Below, one piece after another: positions 8,578-18,400 of a stretch of DNA of 64,000 nucleotides. The notes beneath the pieces are model-generated. The model worked only from the letters and a program-made list of their open reading frames with translations, made no database searches and was not told the origin of the DNA. The stretch is from Roseiflexus sp. Lineage in GTDB: Bacteria > Chloroflexota > Chloroflexia > Chloroflexales > Roseiflexaceae. The position numbers were made by a program, and so were the translations under genes. The stretch is taken from positions 62,001 to 126,000 of the forward strand of contig JANXAL010000116.1 in assembly GCA_025062325.1 (NCBI GenBank), read 5' to 3'. Position 1 is the first letter of the stretch; every line of letters begins with the position of its first letter.

Positions 8578-8586
8578 TCATTTCCC

Positions 8587-8615
8587 TTGCCAATCCTGTT
8601 GCTTACTGGTACAAT
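8587..8615 (+). promoter_or_regulatory. Promoter of rpmG
   Basis: TTGCCA (8587-8592), a 17-bp spacer ending in TGg, and TACAAT (8610-8615): a -35 plus extended -10. The start of rpmG is 51 nt downstream of the hexamer. Confidence 0.75.
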
Positions 8616-8665
8616 AAAGGGGGGCATTATGCGATAACAGATGACGTCAAGGGCAGTAACGAACC

Positions 8666-8830
8666 ATGGCGAGCAAAAAAGGCAACCGGGTTATTATCAA
8701 ACTGCGCAGCACCGAGAGTGCGCACACCTATACAACGACGAAGAACCGCAAGAACGATCCAAACCGGCTCGAGCTGCGTCGTTATGACCCAACCCTGCGC
8801 CGGCACGTGCTATACCGCGAAACCAAGTAA
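8666..8830 (+). CDS. rpmG: 50S ribosomal protein L33, cysteine-free form
   Basis: A 54-codon gene whose product begins [20 protein letters not shown] and ends RHVLYRETK, the clear pattern of ribosomal protein L33. The segment [21 protein letters not shown] is typical. The four zinc-binding cysteines of the C+ type of L33 are absent, so this is the zinc-independent (C-) type. The gene has its own promoter (8587-8615) and a hairpin terminator (8861-8895), i.e. it is a single-gene transcription unit rather than part of a secE/nusG cluster. The upstream ribosome-binding site is weak (AAGGG, 15 nt before ATG). Confidence 0.95.
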   Translation: MASKKGNRVIIKLRSTESAHTYTTTKNRKNDPNRLELRRYDPTLRRHVLYRETK

Positions 8831-8860
8831 TGCCGTGTCGTGTGCTGTTGTGTCCTGAAG

Positions 8861-8895
8861 CCGCATGATGGCTGCCATCGTGCGGTTTCTTGTTA
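8861..8895 (+). terminator. Rho-independent terminator of rpmG
   Basis: The arms CCGCATGATGGC and GCCATCGTGCGG pair with one mismatch around a very short loop, followed by TTTCTTGTT. It lies 30 nt after the rpmG stop and before the DUF4127 gene. Confidence 0.8.
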
Positions 8896-8925
8896 TCCAT
8901 CCACATCAGGGGAGATGCCGACGTC

Positions 8926-10482
8926 ATGAGGGTTGGTTTGCTTCCGCTCGATGAGCGGCCTGTGAATACGCGGTATCCGGCGATGATTGCAGCGATTGCC
9001 GGAGTCGAACTAGCGCTGCCGCCCGATGAGCTACTGAGCCGCTTGCGCGAACCGGCGCGCTGTGATGACCTTGCTGCATGGCTGCACACGATTGCTCCCA
9101 CGCTGGATGCACTGATCGTTGATGTCGAGATGCTGACGTTCGGTGGATTGATCGCTTCACGCATCAGCGATGATCCGCCAGGAGCGGTGTTGGGCCGGCT
9201 GGATATTCTGCGCGCTATCAAGCGCCAACTCCCCGATCTTCCAATTCTGGCGTTCAACGTTATCACGCGCATGTCCAATGCCGACGACAGCACCGAGGAA
9301 CCGCTCTACTGGGCAACCTATGGCACGCGCCTCTATCGCCTGTCGGAACTGCTTGACCGCGCTGCCCAGGGTGAGCCGCTGGCCGATGCGATCGCCGCGC
9401 TGCGCGCCGAAATCCCTCCCGAAGTATTGCGCGATATGCTGCGTCGCCGGTTGCGCAACCATATCGTTAACCTGGCATCGCTCCATCTGCTCGACTCAGG
9501 TGCGATCGATCTACTGGTGCTCAGTTCTGACGACACCAGCCCATTTGGACTGGGATCACGCGAAAAACGCTGGCTGGCTGGCTGGGCGGATCTGCTGGCG
9601 CTCGGGCGTAATCATCCGGCGACTAATGGCCAGGAGAAGGCTGATCGCTCGACAGGGGTATTGCTTATATACCCTGGCGCTGATGAAGTGGGGTGTACGC
9701 TGCTAGCGCGGATTATCAATCAGCACGCCGGTCGTGCGCCGCGCATTGCGCCGTTGTATGCCATCCCCGGCGACGAGGAGATTGTGGCGCCCTACGAGGA
9801 TGGTCCCGTCCGGTTAACCGTCGAACAGCAGATCCAGGCTGTTGGCGGAACGGTGGCGCCGGTCGATGCTAACCCCGACCTGTGGCTGGCAGTCAATACG
9901 CCGTCGCCGCGCCGCACCGAGTGGGACGAGACGTTTGCAGCGGAAGAGCGTGATGAACGGTACAATCATCTTGACGCCCTGGTTGAGCGAGTGAGCGAGC
10001 TTCAGGAGAATGGGCAACAAGTGGTGGTGGCGGATGTCGCGTATCCCAACGGCGCTGATCCGGTGCTGATGGAATTGTTAATCGAGAAAGTCGATCTCCT
10101 TCGGCTTGCCGGGTTTGGCGCATGGAATACTGCCAGCAACACCATTGGCACAGCGCTGGCGCAGGGGTGCGCCGCCCTTCTAGCAACGACTCCTGCGCAA
10201 CAGATCGCCCATCTGCGCTTTCTGCTCCACCGTTTTGTCGAGGATTGGGGGTATCAGCATGTTGTACGCCGTGCGGCGCGCGCCATGCTCGAACGTATGA
10301 CCGGCGCGCGTGAACCCGACGATACGACAATCGGTGCGATCTGCCGCTGGATCGAAACCCACTTGAACGCACGTATCGGCGCGCTTCCCGGGTTTGCCGG
10401 GCACTGGCGCATTGCGCCGGGCAGCACGCGCCTGCCATGGCGCCGCCTGTTCGAGGTGGATTTTGCTCTGGAGCTGGTGTGA
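8926..10482 (+). CDS. DUF4127 family protein
   Basis: A 518-residue protein with the DUF4127 opening RVGLLPLDERPVNTRYP and further family-like stretches (DVEMLTFGGLIASR, ADVAYPNGADPVLM, GFGAWNTASNTIGTALAQG). The family's function is not known; the NTIGT/ADVAYPNG pattern hints at a metal or sugar-binding enzyme but this is speculation. GGGGAGATG precedes the ATG at 8926. The stop codon overlaps the GTG start of the endonuclease III-like gene (GTGA), so the two are translationally coupled. Confidence 0.82.
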   Translation: MRVGLLPLDERPVNTRYPAMIAAIAGVELALPPDELLSRLREPARCDDLAAWLHTIAPTLDALIVDVEMLTFGGLIASRISDDPPGAVLGRLDILRAIKRQLPDLPILAFNVITRMSNADDSTEEPLYWATYGTRLYRLSELLDRAAQGEPLADAIAALRAEIPPEVLRDMLRRRLRNHIVNLASLHLLDSGAIDLLVLSSDDTSPFGLGSREKRWLAGWADLLALGRNHPATNGQEKADRSTGVLLIYPGADEVGCTLLARIINQHAGRAPRIAPLYAIPGDEEIVAPYEDGPVRLTVEQQIQAVGGTVAPVDANPDLWLAVNTPSPRRTEWDETFAAEERDERYNHLDALVERVSELQENGQQVVVADVAYPNGADPVLMELLIEKVDLLRLAGFGAWNTASNTIGTALAQGCAALLATTPAQQIAHLRFLLHRFVEDWGYQHVVRRAARAMLERMTGAREPDDTTIGAICRWIETHLNARIGALPGFAGHWRIAPGSTRLPWRRLFEVDFALELV

Positions 10483-11372
10483 CGGGCGATCGCGCAATTG
10501 GGGAGCGGTTGCTGGCGTGCTTTGCTGCCCTCGATGAACACTTCGGGCATGAACCGCATTGGTGGCCCGTCCTCACTGATGATCCGCCGTTCGAGGTGCT
10601 GGTTGGCGCTGTGCTCGTCCAGCAGACGCGCTGGGAAACTGTTGAAGCAGCAATTGTCCGGTTGCGTGACGCAGGATTGATGTCGCCGATGGCGCTGGCG
10701 ACTACCGATGCCAACGCTCTGGCTGCACTGATCCGCCCCTGTGCCTTCCATGCGCAAAAATCCGTCGGGTTGCAGGCCATCTGCCACGAGATAATCCGAC
10801 GATATGATGGCAATACCGGCCGCTTGCTGAGCGGCGAGCGCAGCGAAGTGCGCGCGCGGTTGCTGGCGCTGCCGCGTATCGGGCGCGAGACAGCAGACAC
10901 AATTATGCTTTATGGCGGTGGATGGCCCGTCTTTGTCGTTGATGCCTACGCGCGCAGATTATTTGCGCGCCTCGATCTTGCACCGGGGTTCGACTTTCTC
11001 CGCATGCCGTATGACGCGGTGCAACATCTGATCGAACGCGCATTGGCGCCATTCCTTTCCACAGGGGTGACAACTGCGAGAGAAAACTTTCACGTGCATC
11101 GAGCGGTTGAAACCACCGGCAGCGGCGCGTTCTTCTTCGCTCAGTTTCATGCGCTGATTATCGAAGCGTGCGTCCACCACTGCCTGGCGCGCAATCCGCG
11201 CTGCGATCAGCCCGGTTTGCGACGTAGCTTTATTGATCATCGCAAATGTGCGACTCATTGCCAGGTATGCCATGGATGCCCGCTTCGCTGGCGTTGCGCC
11301 ACATTCAACGGAACAGCGACATCGCGTCCTGACGCTGTTGCGCCAGGGCGCGGTCAAGCTGATCGCGCGTAA
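10479..11372 (+). CDS. Endonuclease III-related DNA glycosylase (HhH-GPD)
   Basis: A 297-residue protein of the Nth/MutY superfamily. FEVLVGAVLVQQTRW is the N-terminal helix of the HhH-GPD domain, LLALPRIGRETADTIMLY the helix-hairpin-helix, and FVVDAYARRLFARL holds the catalytic Asp (Val-Asp). A C-terminal cysteine set (CATHCQVCHGCPLRWRC) is right for a 4Fe-4S cluster. The usual catalytic Lys of Nth after the HhH is replaced (GRETAD), which points to an endonuclease III-related, monofunctional glycosylase type. Start: GTG at 10479 overlapping the DUF4127 stop by 4 nt. Its 3' end overlaps the convergent gene at 11305 by 68 nt. Confidence 0.87.
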   Translation: MTGDRAIGERLLACFAALDEHFGHEPHWWPVLTDDPPFEVLVGAVLVQQTRWETVEAAIVRLRDAGLMSPMALATTDANALAALIRPCAFHAQKSVGLQAICHEIIRRYDGNTGRLLSGERSEVRARLLALPRIGRETADTIMLYGGGWPVFVVDAYARRLFARLDLAPGFDFLRMPYDAVQHLIERALAPFLSTGVTTARENFHVHRAVETTGSGAFFFAQFHALIIEACVHHCLARNPRCDQPGLRRSFIDHRKCATHCQVCHGCPLRWRCATFNGTATSRPDAVAPGRGQADRA

Positions 11373-12054
11373 CCCATCGCCGTCGGAGCAGAATCTCGCC
11401 GAGCGTTTCGTGCCGACCGATGCGCCGCAGGTAGATTTGCTCGGTCAACGCCTGTTCGAGACGCTCCGGCGGCAATCCGTCCGCAATCAGATATTCGCCA
11501 AGGGCGCGGGGCGCTGCTTCATTGCTGACTCGCCGCTGAATCTGGATCATGAGCGCACGCGCTAGCGTTTCCGGGGTCACTTTGCCGCGCGACACGGCTA
11601 CGTCACCAAACATCATCTGAATGCCGCGTCGCCGGACAGCCGCCTGCTCTTCCAGCAGCCACTCTAGTTCCTGTGCGGTAATTGCGCCCATCTCAACCAG
11701 GATCGACCCTAGGGTTGGCGAGGCGTCCATCTGCTTGAAGATGCGCGGCTTGTGCCCCATCAGCACGCGCCGCGCACGCGCTGCGCGTAATGCTCCCGAC
11801 GCTTCCGTGTCACCGGGATCGATGACGAGACGCTGTTCCAGATACGCCATTTCCAGTTCGACATCGTCCGGCGCGAGTGCGCTGGCGCGCGCCAGGCAGT
11901 CGAGCCGGTGCGCAGGGACGGTCACCAGGTCCGCTAGCGCCAGCCATGCGTCGATACATCGATACCCGGCAACGAGATGGTCGCGTAGGGCGTGGAAATC
12001 GCGGCGAATGGCGACAACTGCGGAGCAAGGACGGGGACAGCGCGTGTTGTTCAT
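11305..12054 (-). CDS. Stand-alone MshEN / GspE-N repeat protein
   Basis: A 249-residue protein without an ATPase domain. From about residue 105 it holds four copies of the LGxxLxxxGxxxxxxLxxALxxQ pattern: LGSILVEMGAITAQELEWLL, FGDVAVSRGKVTPETLARAL, LGEYLIADGLPPERLEQAL and LGEILLRRRWVTRDQLDRAL. This is the MshEN motif that precedes type II secretion and type IV pilus ATPases and in some proteins binds c-di-GMP. The first 100 residues look like helical, TPR-like repeats (WLALADLV, ASALAPDDVELEMAYLEQ). c-di-GMP binding is an inference. TACAAT is 16 nt upstream of the ATG; the 3' end overlaps the endonuclease gene. Confidence 0.7.
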   Translation of the reverse strand: MNNTRCPRPCSAVVAIRRDFHALRDHLVAGYRCIDAWLALADLVTVPAHRLDCLARASALAPDDVELEMAYLEQRLVIDPGDTEASGALRAARARRVLMGHKPRIFKQMDASPTLGSILVEMGAITAQELEWLLEEQAAVRRRGIQMMFGDVAVSRGKVTPETLARALMIQIQRRVSNEAAPRALGEYLIADGLPPERLEQALTEQIYLRRIGRHETLGEILLRRRWVTRDQLDRALAQQRQDAMSLFR

Positions 12055-12183
12055 AGAAGTGCTCGACCTAATTGTAGGGGTGGTCAGTTTACTATGATGC
12101 GTCGTATTTTACAGCGGCACGAGGGAAGTGGCAAGAACTGGAGGCCAAGAACTGGGAACCAAGCGCTACTGGGTGAAGGGTGA

Positions 12184-12660
<477 letters not shown>

Positions 12661-12731
12661 TCGTCGGACTTGTGAGCAATGCATAGCGCACTGCAGGGAG
12701 GGGAGCGTTTCGGCGTGCTGATGCTATATCG

Positions 12732-13970
12732 CTATGTCCACCGATGCAGGCGCAGCGCGATGCCGCACCAGACGCCAGCAAAGACGGCTGCGCCAAATAT
12801 CCATCCCGATAGCGCAAATGCAGCAATACCGGAAAGGAGCGTTCCCACGGTGCAGCCGAGCGCCGTCATCGCGCCCCACCCCATCAACACTCCGCCGAGC
12901 AACGCCGTCACACTCCCGCTGGCGCGCGGCAATGCCGGTTGAAAGCGACCGGCAAGCAGCGCAGCGCCAAACGATCCAAGCGCCAGACCAGCGATCAGCC
13001 AGCCATTGTCGTTGATCGTCTGCACAACCTGCGTAGCGCAGCCCGCAAAACTGTCCAGACCGTTGAGACGCGCCGGCAGCCATCCTGCCTGACTCATCAC
13101 TGTTCGGGTGATACTGCCGAGTTGCGATGTAACGCCGAGTGGTTCGATCCGCAGGTATGCTGCAACGCCAATGATCCCGACAAGCGCGCCGGTCACGAGC
13201 GGGTTCCAGCGGTCGCGGAAGAGCGCCTCACACAAATATTTTATGTCGAGTTGACGGGCGGGGCGGGGCGGCAGCGGCGGAACGTGGCGCAGCAGCGCGA
13301 GCGCCAGGACTCCGAGCGCTGCCAGATGCAGGAGAAGCGATCCGCCGTAGCCGACCCAGTGCGGCAACCAGACGACCGGCGCCTCCGCAATCATCGTCAC
13401 ATAGAGCCAGTTCCACGTTTGGAATCCAAGACCAAAGCCGATCAGTGCGCCAGCGAGCGCTAACGGCGCGTAGCCCGATCCCTCCCCCAGACGGTACAGA
13501 TGACCGCTAATGCACGCGCCGGAGAGCGTCATCCCCAATCCGAACACCAGCCCGGCAACAACCAGCGCAGGGCTGACCGGTCCGATGTGCGCATCGGGCG
13601 CCAGCCGACCGCTCGCGGGGTTGGGCAGGAATGCGCCAAACACAATGGCATACCCGATGCCGCTCACCGCCAGCGCCATCAGGATAGCATAGAGCGGACC
13701 GGCATTGCGTTGCTCAATAAAGTCGCGGAAGATGCAGAAGAAGCAGAAGCGACCGCGCTCGAAGGCGACGCCAAGCGCAGCGCCAAGCAGCAGCGAGAGC
13801 GCTGCCGATGCGCCACGCCCCGGCGTCGTCTGGAGCAGATAGGCGCCTGCTAGCAGCGCGGCGCAGATGAACGCCGCTCCGCCATACCGCAGCGTCTCTG
13901 CCATTGTCGGTGCAATTTTGGATGAAGCAGCCCGGTCAGTCGGGCTGCTTCCAGGCCATGCGTTCGACAT
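12732..13970 (-). CDS. YeeE/YedE family (TsuA-like) sulfur-compound transporter
   Basis: A 412-residue membrane protein with roughly ten hydrophobic segments and the YeeE/YedE fold in two halves. Key cysteine motifs are FERGRFCFFCIFRDFI, GACISGHLYRLGEGSG and, near the C-terminus, GWGAMTALGCTVGTLLSGI, matching the conserved cysteines of thiosulfate channels such as TsuA. Uptake of thiosulfate or a related sulfur species is the likely role. It begins 3 nt after the stop of the anchored double rhodanese gene, which would handle the same substrate outside the membrane, so one operon is likely. The first ATG (13970) is chosen for the tight spacing; Met23 (13904) is an alternative. Confidence 0.88.
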   Translation of the reverse strand: MSNAWPGSSPTDRAASSKIAPTMAETLRYGGAAFICAALLAGAYLLQTTPGRGASAALSLLLGAALGVAFERGRFCFFCIFRDFIEQRNAGPLYAILMALAVSGIGYAIVFGAFLPNPASGRLAPDAHIGPVSPALVVAGLVFGLGMTLSGACISGHLYRLGEGSGYAPLALAGALIGFGLGFQTWNWLYVTMIAEAPVVWLPHWVGYGGSLLLHLAALGVLALALLRHVPPLPPRPARQLDIKYLCEALFRDRWNPLVTGALVGIIGVAAYLRIEPLGVTSQLGSITRTVMSQAGWLPARLNGLDSFAGCATQVVQTINDNGWLIAGLALGSFGAALLAGRFQPALPRASGSVTALLGGVLMGWGAMTALGCTVGTLLSGIAAFALSGWIFGAAVFAGVWCGIALRLHRWT

Positions 13971-13973
13971 CGT

Positions 13974-14996
13974 CTACTTCACGCCCCAGATTGTGCCAGC
14001 GGGATTGGCAATCGGCACGCCGACACTGTTGCCGTACTCCGTCCAGGAACCGTCGTAGAGCGCCACCTGATACCCCAGGATCTCACTGAGAACAAACCAG
14101 GTATGGCTAGCGCGCTCACCGATCCGGCAGTAGGTGATGATCGGCTTGCTTCCATCGACGCCGGCATCAGCGTAGAGTTTGCGCAGTTCCTCGACGCTCT
14201 TGAATGTCCCGTCGTCCTTGAGCGCCTTTTTCCACGGGATATTGATGGCGCCGGGGATGTGACCTGCGCGCACTGCCAGTTCCTGGAACCCTTCCGGCGC
14301 GAAAATCTTTCCGCTGAATTCGTCTGGCGAGCGAATATCAACCAGCACCCGATCGTCCTCGCCGCGCACGACTTTCAACACATCCGGCAGAAACACCCGC
14401 AAGTCGCTGCGCTGTCGGACGGTAAAATCACCCTGCGGATAGGTCGGCGCGCGCGTTGAGAGTTCGCGGGTCTCGGCTTCCCACTTGCTGCGGCCGCCAT
14501 CCAGCAGCCGCACGTCCTCTGCGCCGTACTGTCGGAAGATCCACGCGCCCCACGCGGCGAACCAGTTGTTGTTGTCGCCGTAGAGCACAATGGTGGTATC
14601 GTTATTGATGCCTGCAGCGCGCGCCAGTTCCTGGAAGCGCGCCGGCGCAACGATGTCACGCGATACCGTATCAACGAGATCGGTGGTCCAGACAAAGTTG
14701 ACCGCGCCAGGAATGTGGCCACGCTCGTACAGCCCCGGCACTACGCTGACTTCGATCACGCGCACCTTCGGATTGTCGAGGTTCTGCGCCAGCCATTCGG
14801 TGCTGACGACGACATCCTCAAACTTGCGCGGTTCGCGTGGTGAACTTGCAACCGCAGGAGCGACAGGGGCAGTCGGCGCAACGGTCGATGTCGCCGTCGG
14901 CTGCGGTCGAGCGGAGGAAACGATCGCCACGATGGCGAGCGTCACGAGTGCGCCAGCAACGGCGGCGCCAGCAGTTCGCAACAGCGTTCTGTCCAC
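13974..14996 (-). CDS. Membrane-anchored tandem-rhodanese sulfurtransferase
   Basis: A 340-residue protein: one N-terminal membrane anchor (residues about 8-28, AGAAVAGALVTLAIVAIV), a Pro/Thr/Ala linker, then two rhodanese domains. The second domain carries the catalytic loop with Cys290 (ITYCRIGERASH); in the first domain the matching loop reads LYGDNNNW and has no Cys, as usual for thiosulfate sulfurtransferases. It should move sulfane sulfur from thiosulfate or similar donors at the outer face of the membrane. Start: GTG at 14996 with GCGAGG upstream. Followed after 3 nt by the YeeE/YedE transporter gene, and preceded by two overlapping promoters. Confidence 0.88.
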   Translation of the reverse strand: MDRTLLRTAGAAVAGALVTLAIVAIVSSARPQPTATSTVAPTAPVAPAVASSPREPRKFEDVVVSTEWLAQNLDNPKVRVIEVSVVPGLYERGHIPGAVNFVWTTDLVDTVSRDIVAPARFQELARAAGINNDTTIVLYGDNNNWFAAWGAWIFRQYGAEDVRLLDGGRSKWEAETRELSTRAPTYPQGDFTVRQRSDLRVFLPDVLKVVRGEDDRVLVDIRSPDEFSGKIFAPEGFQELAVRAGHIPGAINIPWKKALKDDGTFKSVEELRKLYADAGVDGSKPIITYCRIGERASHTWFVLSEILGYQVALYDGSWTEYGNSVGVPIANPAGTIWGVK

Positions 14997-15051
14997 AAGG
15001 TCCTCGCTTTCGGTATGTGAACGGCTTCCCTGGGTGCACCGGTGCAAGCGC

Positions 15052-15093
15052 AGTATAGCCGATATTTATAAGTTTGTCAATCTATTTAGTCAA
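15052..15093 (-). promoter_or_regulatory. Two overlapping sigma-70-type promoters for the rhodanese operon
   Basis: Minus strand: promoter A is TTGACA (15080-15075), 17 bp, TATACT (15057-15052). Promoter B is TTGACT (15093-15088), 17 bp, TATAAA (15070-15065). They are shifted by 13 bp and share an A/T-rich stretch that stands out from the surrounding GC-rich DNA. Confidence 0.75.
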
Positions 15094-15181
15094 GAAAATC
15101 ATTAGGTCCCAACGCCGCCAGCCGCAACCAGCGCACCTGCCAAGCACAGCGTTGGGGCTCGGCGCTGCCAGTTCCTCTCAT

Positions 15182-15262
15182 GGGAAGATTTTGTAGGCTT
15201 GCGTGTGTGTTTTGCGCATTCCAGCGCCTTTTTTTCCCCTTTACTACACCTGTGAGCAACCC
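15182..15262. repeat. Worn fragment of the 177-bp repeat family
   Basis: TTGTAGGCTTGCG, GCGCATTCCAGCGCC and TTTTTTTCCCC follow in the same order as in the right arm of the 177-bp elements. The identity is low. The rest of the gap 15094-15335 shows nothing else. Confidence 0.35.
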
Positions 15263-15335
15263 CTAACCCCGACAACGCCCCCTGTCGTCCGCTTCCCCAT
15301 CCATTGCTTCGCCTGTCAGCGAATCGTAATCCGCG

Positions 15336-15344
15336 TGGTATACT
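15336..15344 (+). promoter_or_regulatory. Extended -10 promoter of the GH13 operon
   Basis: TGgTATACT with TATACT at 15339-15344, about 98 nt before the GTG start. No convincing -35. Confidence 0.55.
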
Positions 15345-15441
15345 ACAGACCGCATTTCTTTTGAAGCATATGGCAGCTAGATCAACGGCGCACGCCTGCG
15401 TCGTGGGGCGTGCGTCACATGAAATGTGACGGGGGCAAAAC

Positions 15442-18400
15442 GTGGATATGAGCCGCATAACTGGCGCGCCGGTGATGGAGTTCCATGTCGCTCGCAGCGC
15501 GCGCGACCGCTACCACTTCGATGAGTCGCTGTTCCAGTTCAGCGGCAACGTTATCTTTGCCAATTTTCACGCTGCACGCGTCTTTGCGCAGAAGATGAAC
15601 CAGAAGCGCGATCTGGCGCGCTTCCCCGAGCAGGCGGTGCGCGCCGGGCAGCTTAGCGCAATGGGGCTGATCGACGAAATCCTGCACTACGTTGCTGCTA
15701 TCTACCGCAAACGCACCCGCGAACGCATGCTCGCCGATGCGCTTGCCTGGCTGAATGAACGCCTAGATGCAGAAAAGGTCGAGGTGGCGCTACGCGCATT
15801 CTGCGACGCTTTTCCGCCACTTGCCGTCTATCGACGCGAACAGACAATCAGTACGTACCTGGCAGGCGAAACGGGCGGCATGCCCCACCGCGAAGTCACG
15901 CTCGAAGAGATGCTCATGCTCTGGCTGGAAAACATGAATCCGGCCTTCAATCCGTTCCTCGAACTCTTCGACGATGCGCAGCTTGAGCACGATACGGTCT
16001 ATCTCAAAATCATTGAGGAACTCGACCGCTTCTTCACCACGCAACCGCCGCCAGCCGCCGTGCTGCCGGGCGTCACCAGTCGCACGCTGATCGAACTGCT
16101 GCGCGCACCAGCGCTGGCATCGCCCCATTCGCTCGAAGGACAGCTCCGCTACATCCTCGAACACTGGGCGGGTTTTCTTGACCGCTCCTTCCTCTACCGC
16201 CTGCTCAGCAGCCTGGACGTGATCAAGGAAGAGGAGCGGGTGCGCTTCGGCGTCGGCGGCGGCGACCTGACCGGCGCTTACGTGCCGGTCGCCGATTATC
16301 GCTATCTGGAGGCGGAACCTGAGCGCTATACGCCCGACCGTGAGTGGATGCCGCGGCTGGTACTCCTGGCAAAGAACACGTTTGTCTGGCTCGACCAACT
16401 GAGCAAGTGGTATGGTCGCCCAATCAAGACGCTCGACCAGATCCCGGACGAGGAACTTGACACCATGGCGCGTCGTGGGTTCACCGGTCTGTGGCTGATT
16501 GGTCTGTGGGAACGCAGCGAGGCGTCGAAACGCATTAAGCAAATCATGGGCAACCCCGAGGCTGTCGCATCGGCGTATTCGCTCTACGACTACCAGATCG
16601 CTGCAGCGCTCGGCGGTCAACCGGCGCTTGAAAATTTGCGCACGCGCGCCTGGCAGCGCGGCATCCGCCTCTCCGCCGATATGGTGCCCAACCACGTTGG
16701 CATTGATGGACGCTGGGTGATTGAACATCCCGATTGGTTCATTCAGATTCCGTATCCGCCCTTCCCCTCATACACTTTCAACGGTCCCGACCTGTCGAGC
16801 GACGAGCGGGTGGGTATTTTCATCGAAGACCATTACTACGACCGCACGGACGCGGCTGTCGTCTTCAAGCGCCTCGACCGCTGGACCGGCGAAGTGCGCT
16901 ACATTTATCACGGCAACGATGGCACCAGCATGCCGTGGAACGACACTGCGCAACTCAATTACCTCAAGCCTGAAGTGCGTGAGGCGGTCATTCAGACGAT
17001 TCTGCACGTGGCGCGGCAATTCCCGATCATTCGCTTCGACGCGGCCATGACCCTGACAAAGCGCCACTACCATCGCCTCTGGTTCCCTGAACCCGGAACC
17101 GGCGGCGATATTCCGTCGCGCGCTGACTTCGGCATGACCCGGGCGCAGTTCGACGCTGCCATGCCGCAAGAGTTCTGGCGCGAAGTCGTTGATCGCTGCG
17201 CCGTCGAGGCGCCTGATACGCTCCTGCTGGCAGAAGCCTTCTGGCTGATGGAGGGATATTTCGTGCGCACGCTCGGCATGCACCGCGTCTACAACAGCGC
17301 CTTTATGGTCTGCCTGCGCGATGAGGAAAACGCCAAGTACCGCCAGATCATGAAGAATGTGCTCGAGTTCGACCCGGAGGTGCTGCGTCGCTTCGTCAAC
17401 TTTATGAACAACCCCGATGAACGCACGGCGGTTGACCAGTTTGGCAAAGGCGACAAGTACTTCGGCGTCTGCACAATGATGGTCACGATGCCGGGATTGC
17501 CAATGTTCGGCCATGGCCAGATCGAAGGGTTCGCCGAAAAGTATGGCATGGAGTATTGCCGCGCGTACTGGGACGAGAAACCCGATGAGTGGCTGATCGC
17601 TCGGCATGAGCGCGAAATCTTTCCGCTGCTCCACCGGCGCTATCTGTTTGCAGGCACCGACCATTTCCTGCTGTACGATTTCTATACGCCCGACGGTCAC
17701 GTCAACGAGGATGTGTTCGCCTATTCGAACCGCTATGGCGATGAGCGCGCGCTGGTGGTCTACCACAATCGCTACGCTCACGCAAGCGGTTGGGTGCGCC
17801 TCTCGGCAGCCTTCATGGCGCGCACCGGCAGAGGCAATGAGCGCGCTCTCGTCCAGCGCACCCTCGCCGAAGGACTGGCGCTGCGCGTCGCGGATAACAC
17901 CTATGTCATCTTCCGCGATCACAGCAATGGTCTGGAGTACATCCGCCATAGCCGTGATCTGGCGGAGCGCGGATTGTATGTTGAACTTGGTCCCTACGGC
18001 TACCACGTGTTCCTCGACTTCCGCGAGGTCACAGAGTATCCAGACGGACGCTACGGGCAGATCACCGCTTACCTCGGCGGACGCGGCGTGCCGAGCATCG
18101 ATATGGCTCTGCGCGAGATGTTCCTCCAGCCGGTGCTGATCCCCTTCCGCGAGCTGGTCAGCGCCGCAATGCTGCGCAAACTGGCAGCTTGGGCCGATCA
18201 GCGCGCTGTGCAGATCGGCGCTGTGCCGATATTCGACGGCAAAGAAGAAGATGTTCGCGATAGTATGCTCGAAGGACCTGACGCGGCAGATGAGCCAACC
18301 CCCGAAGAATTGGAGGCGCTCGCGCGGCGTCGCGCAGGCTCCGCGAGCGCAATTCCGCCAACCGACGCGCAACCCGTCGCCTATCAGGGTGAACTCCCGG

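Noticed and set aside
16768-18372. 534-residue open frame on the minus strand
   Set aside because: Complete antisense shadow of the GH13 gene, whose catalytic motifs are clear; no promoter or ribosome-binding site.
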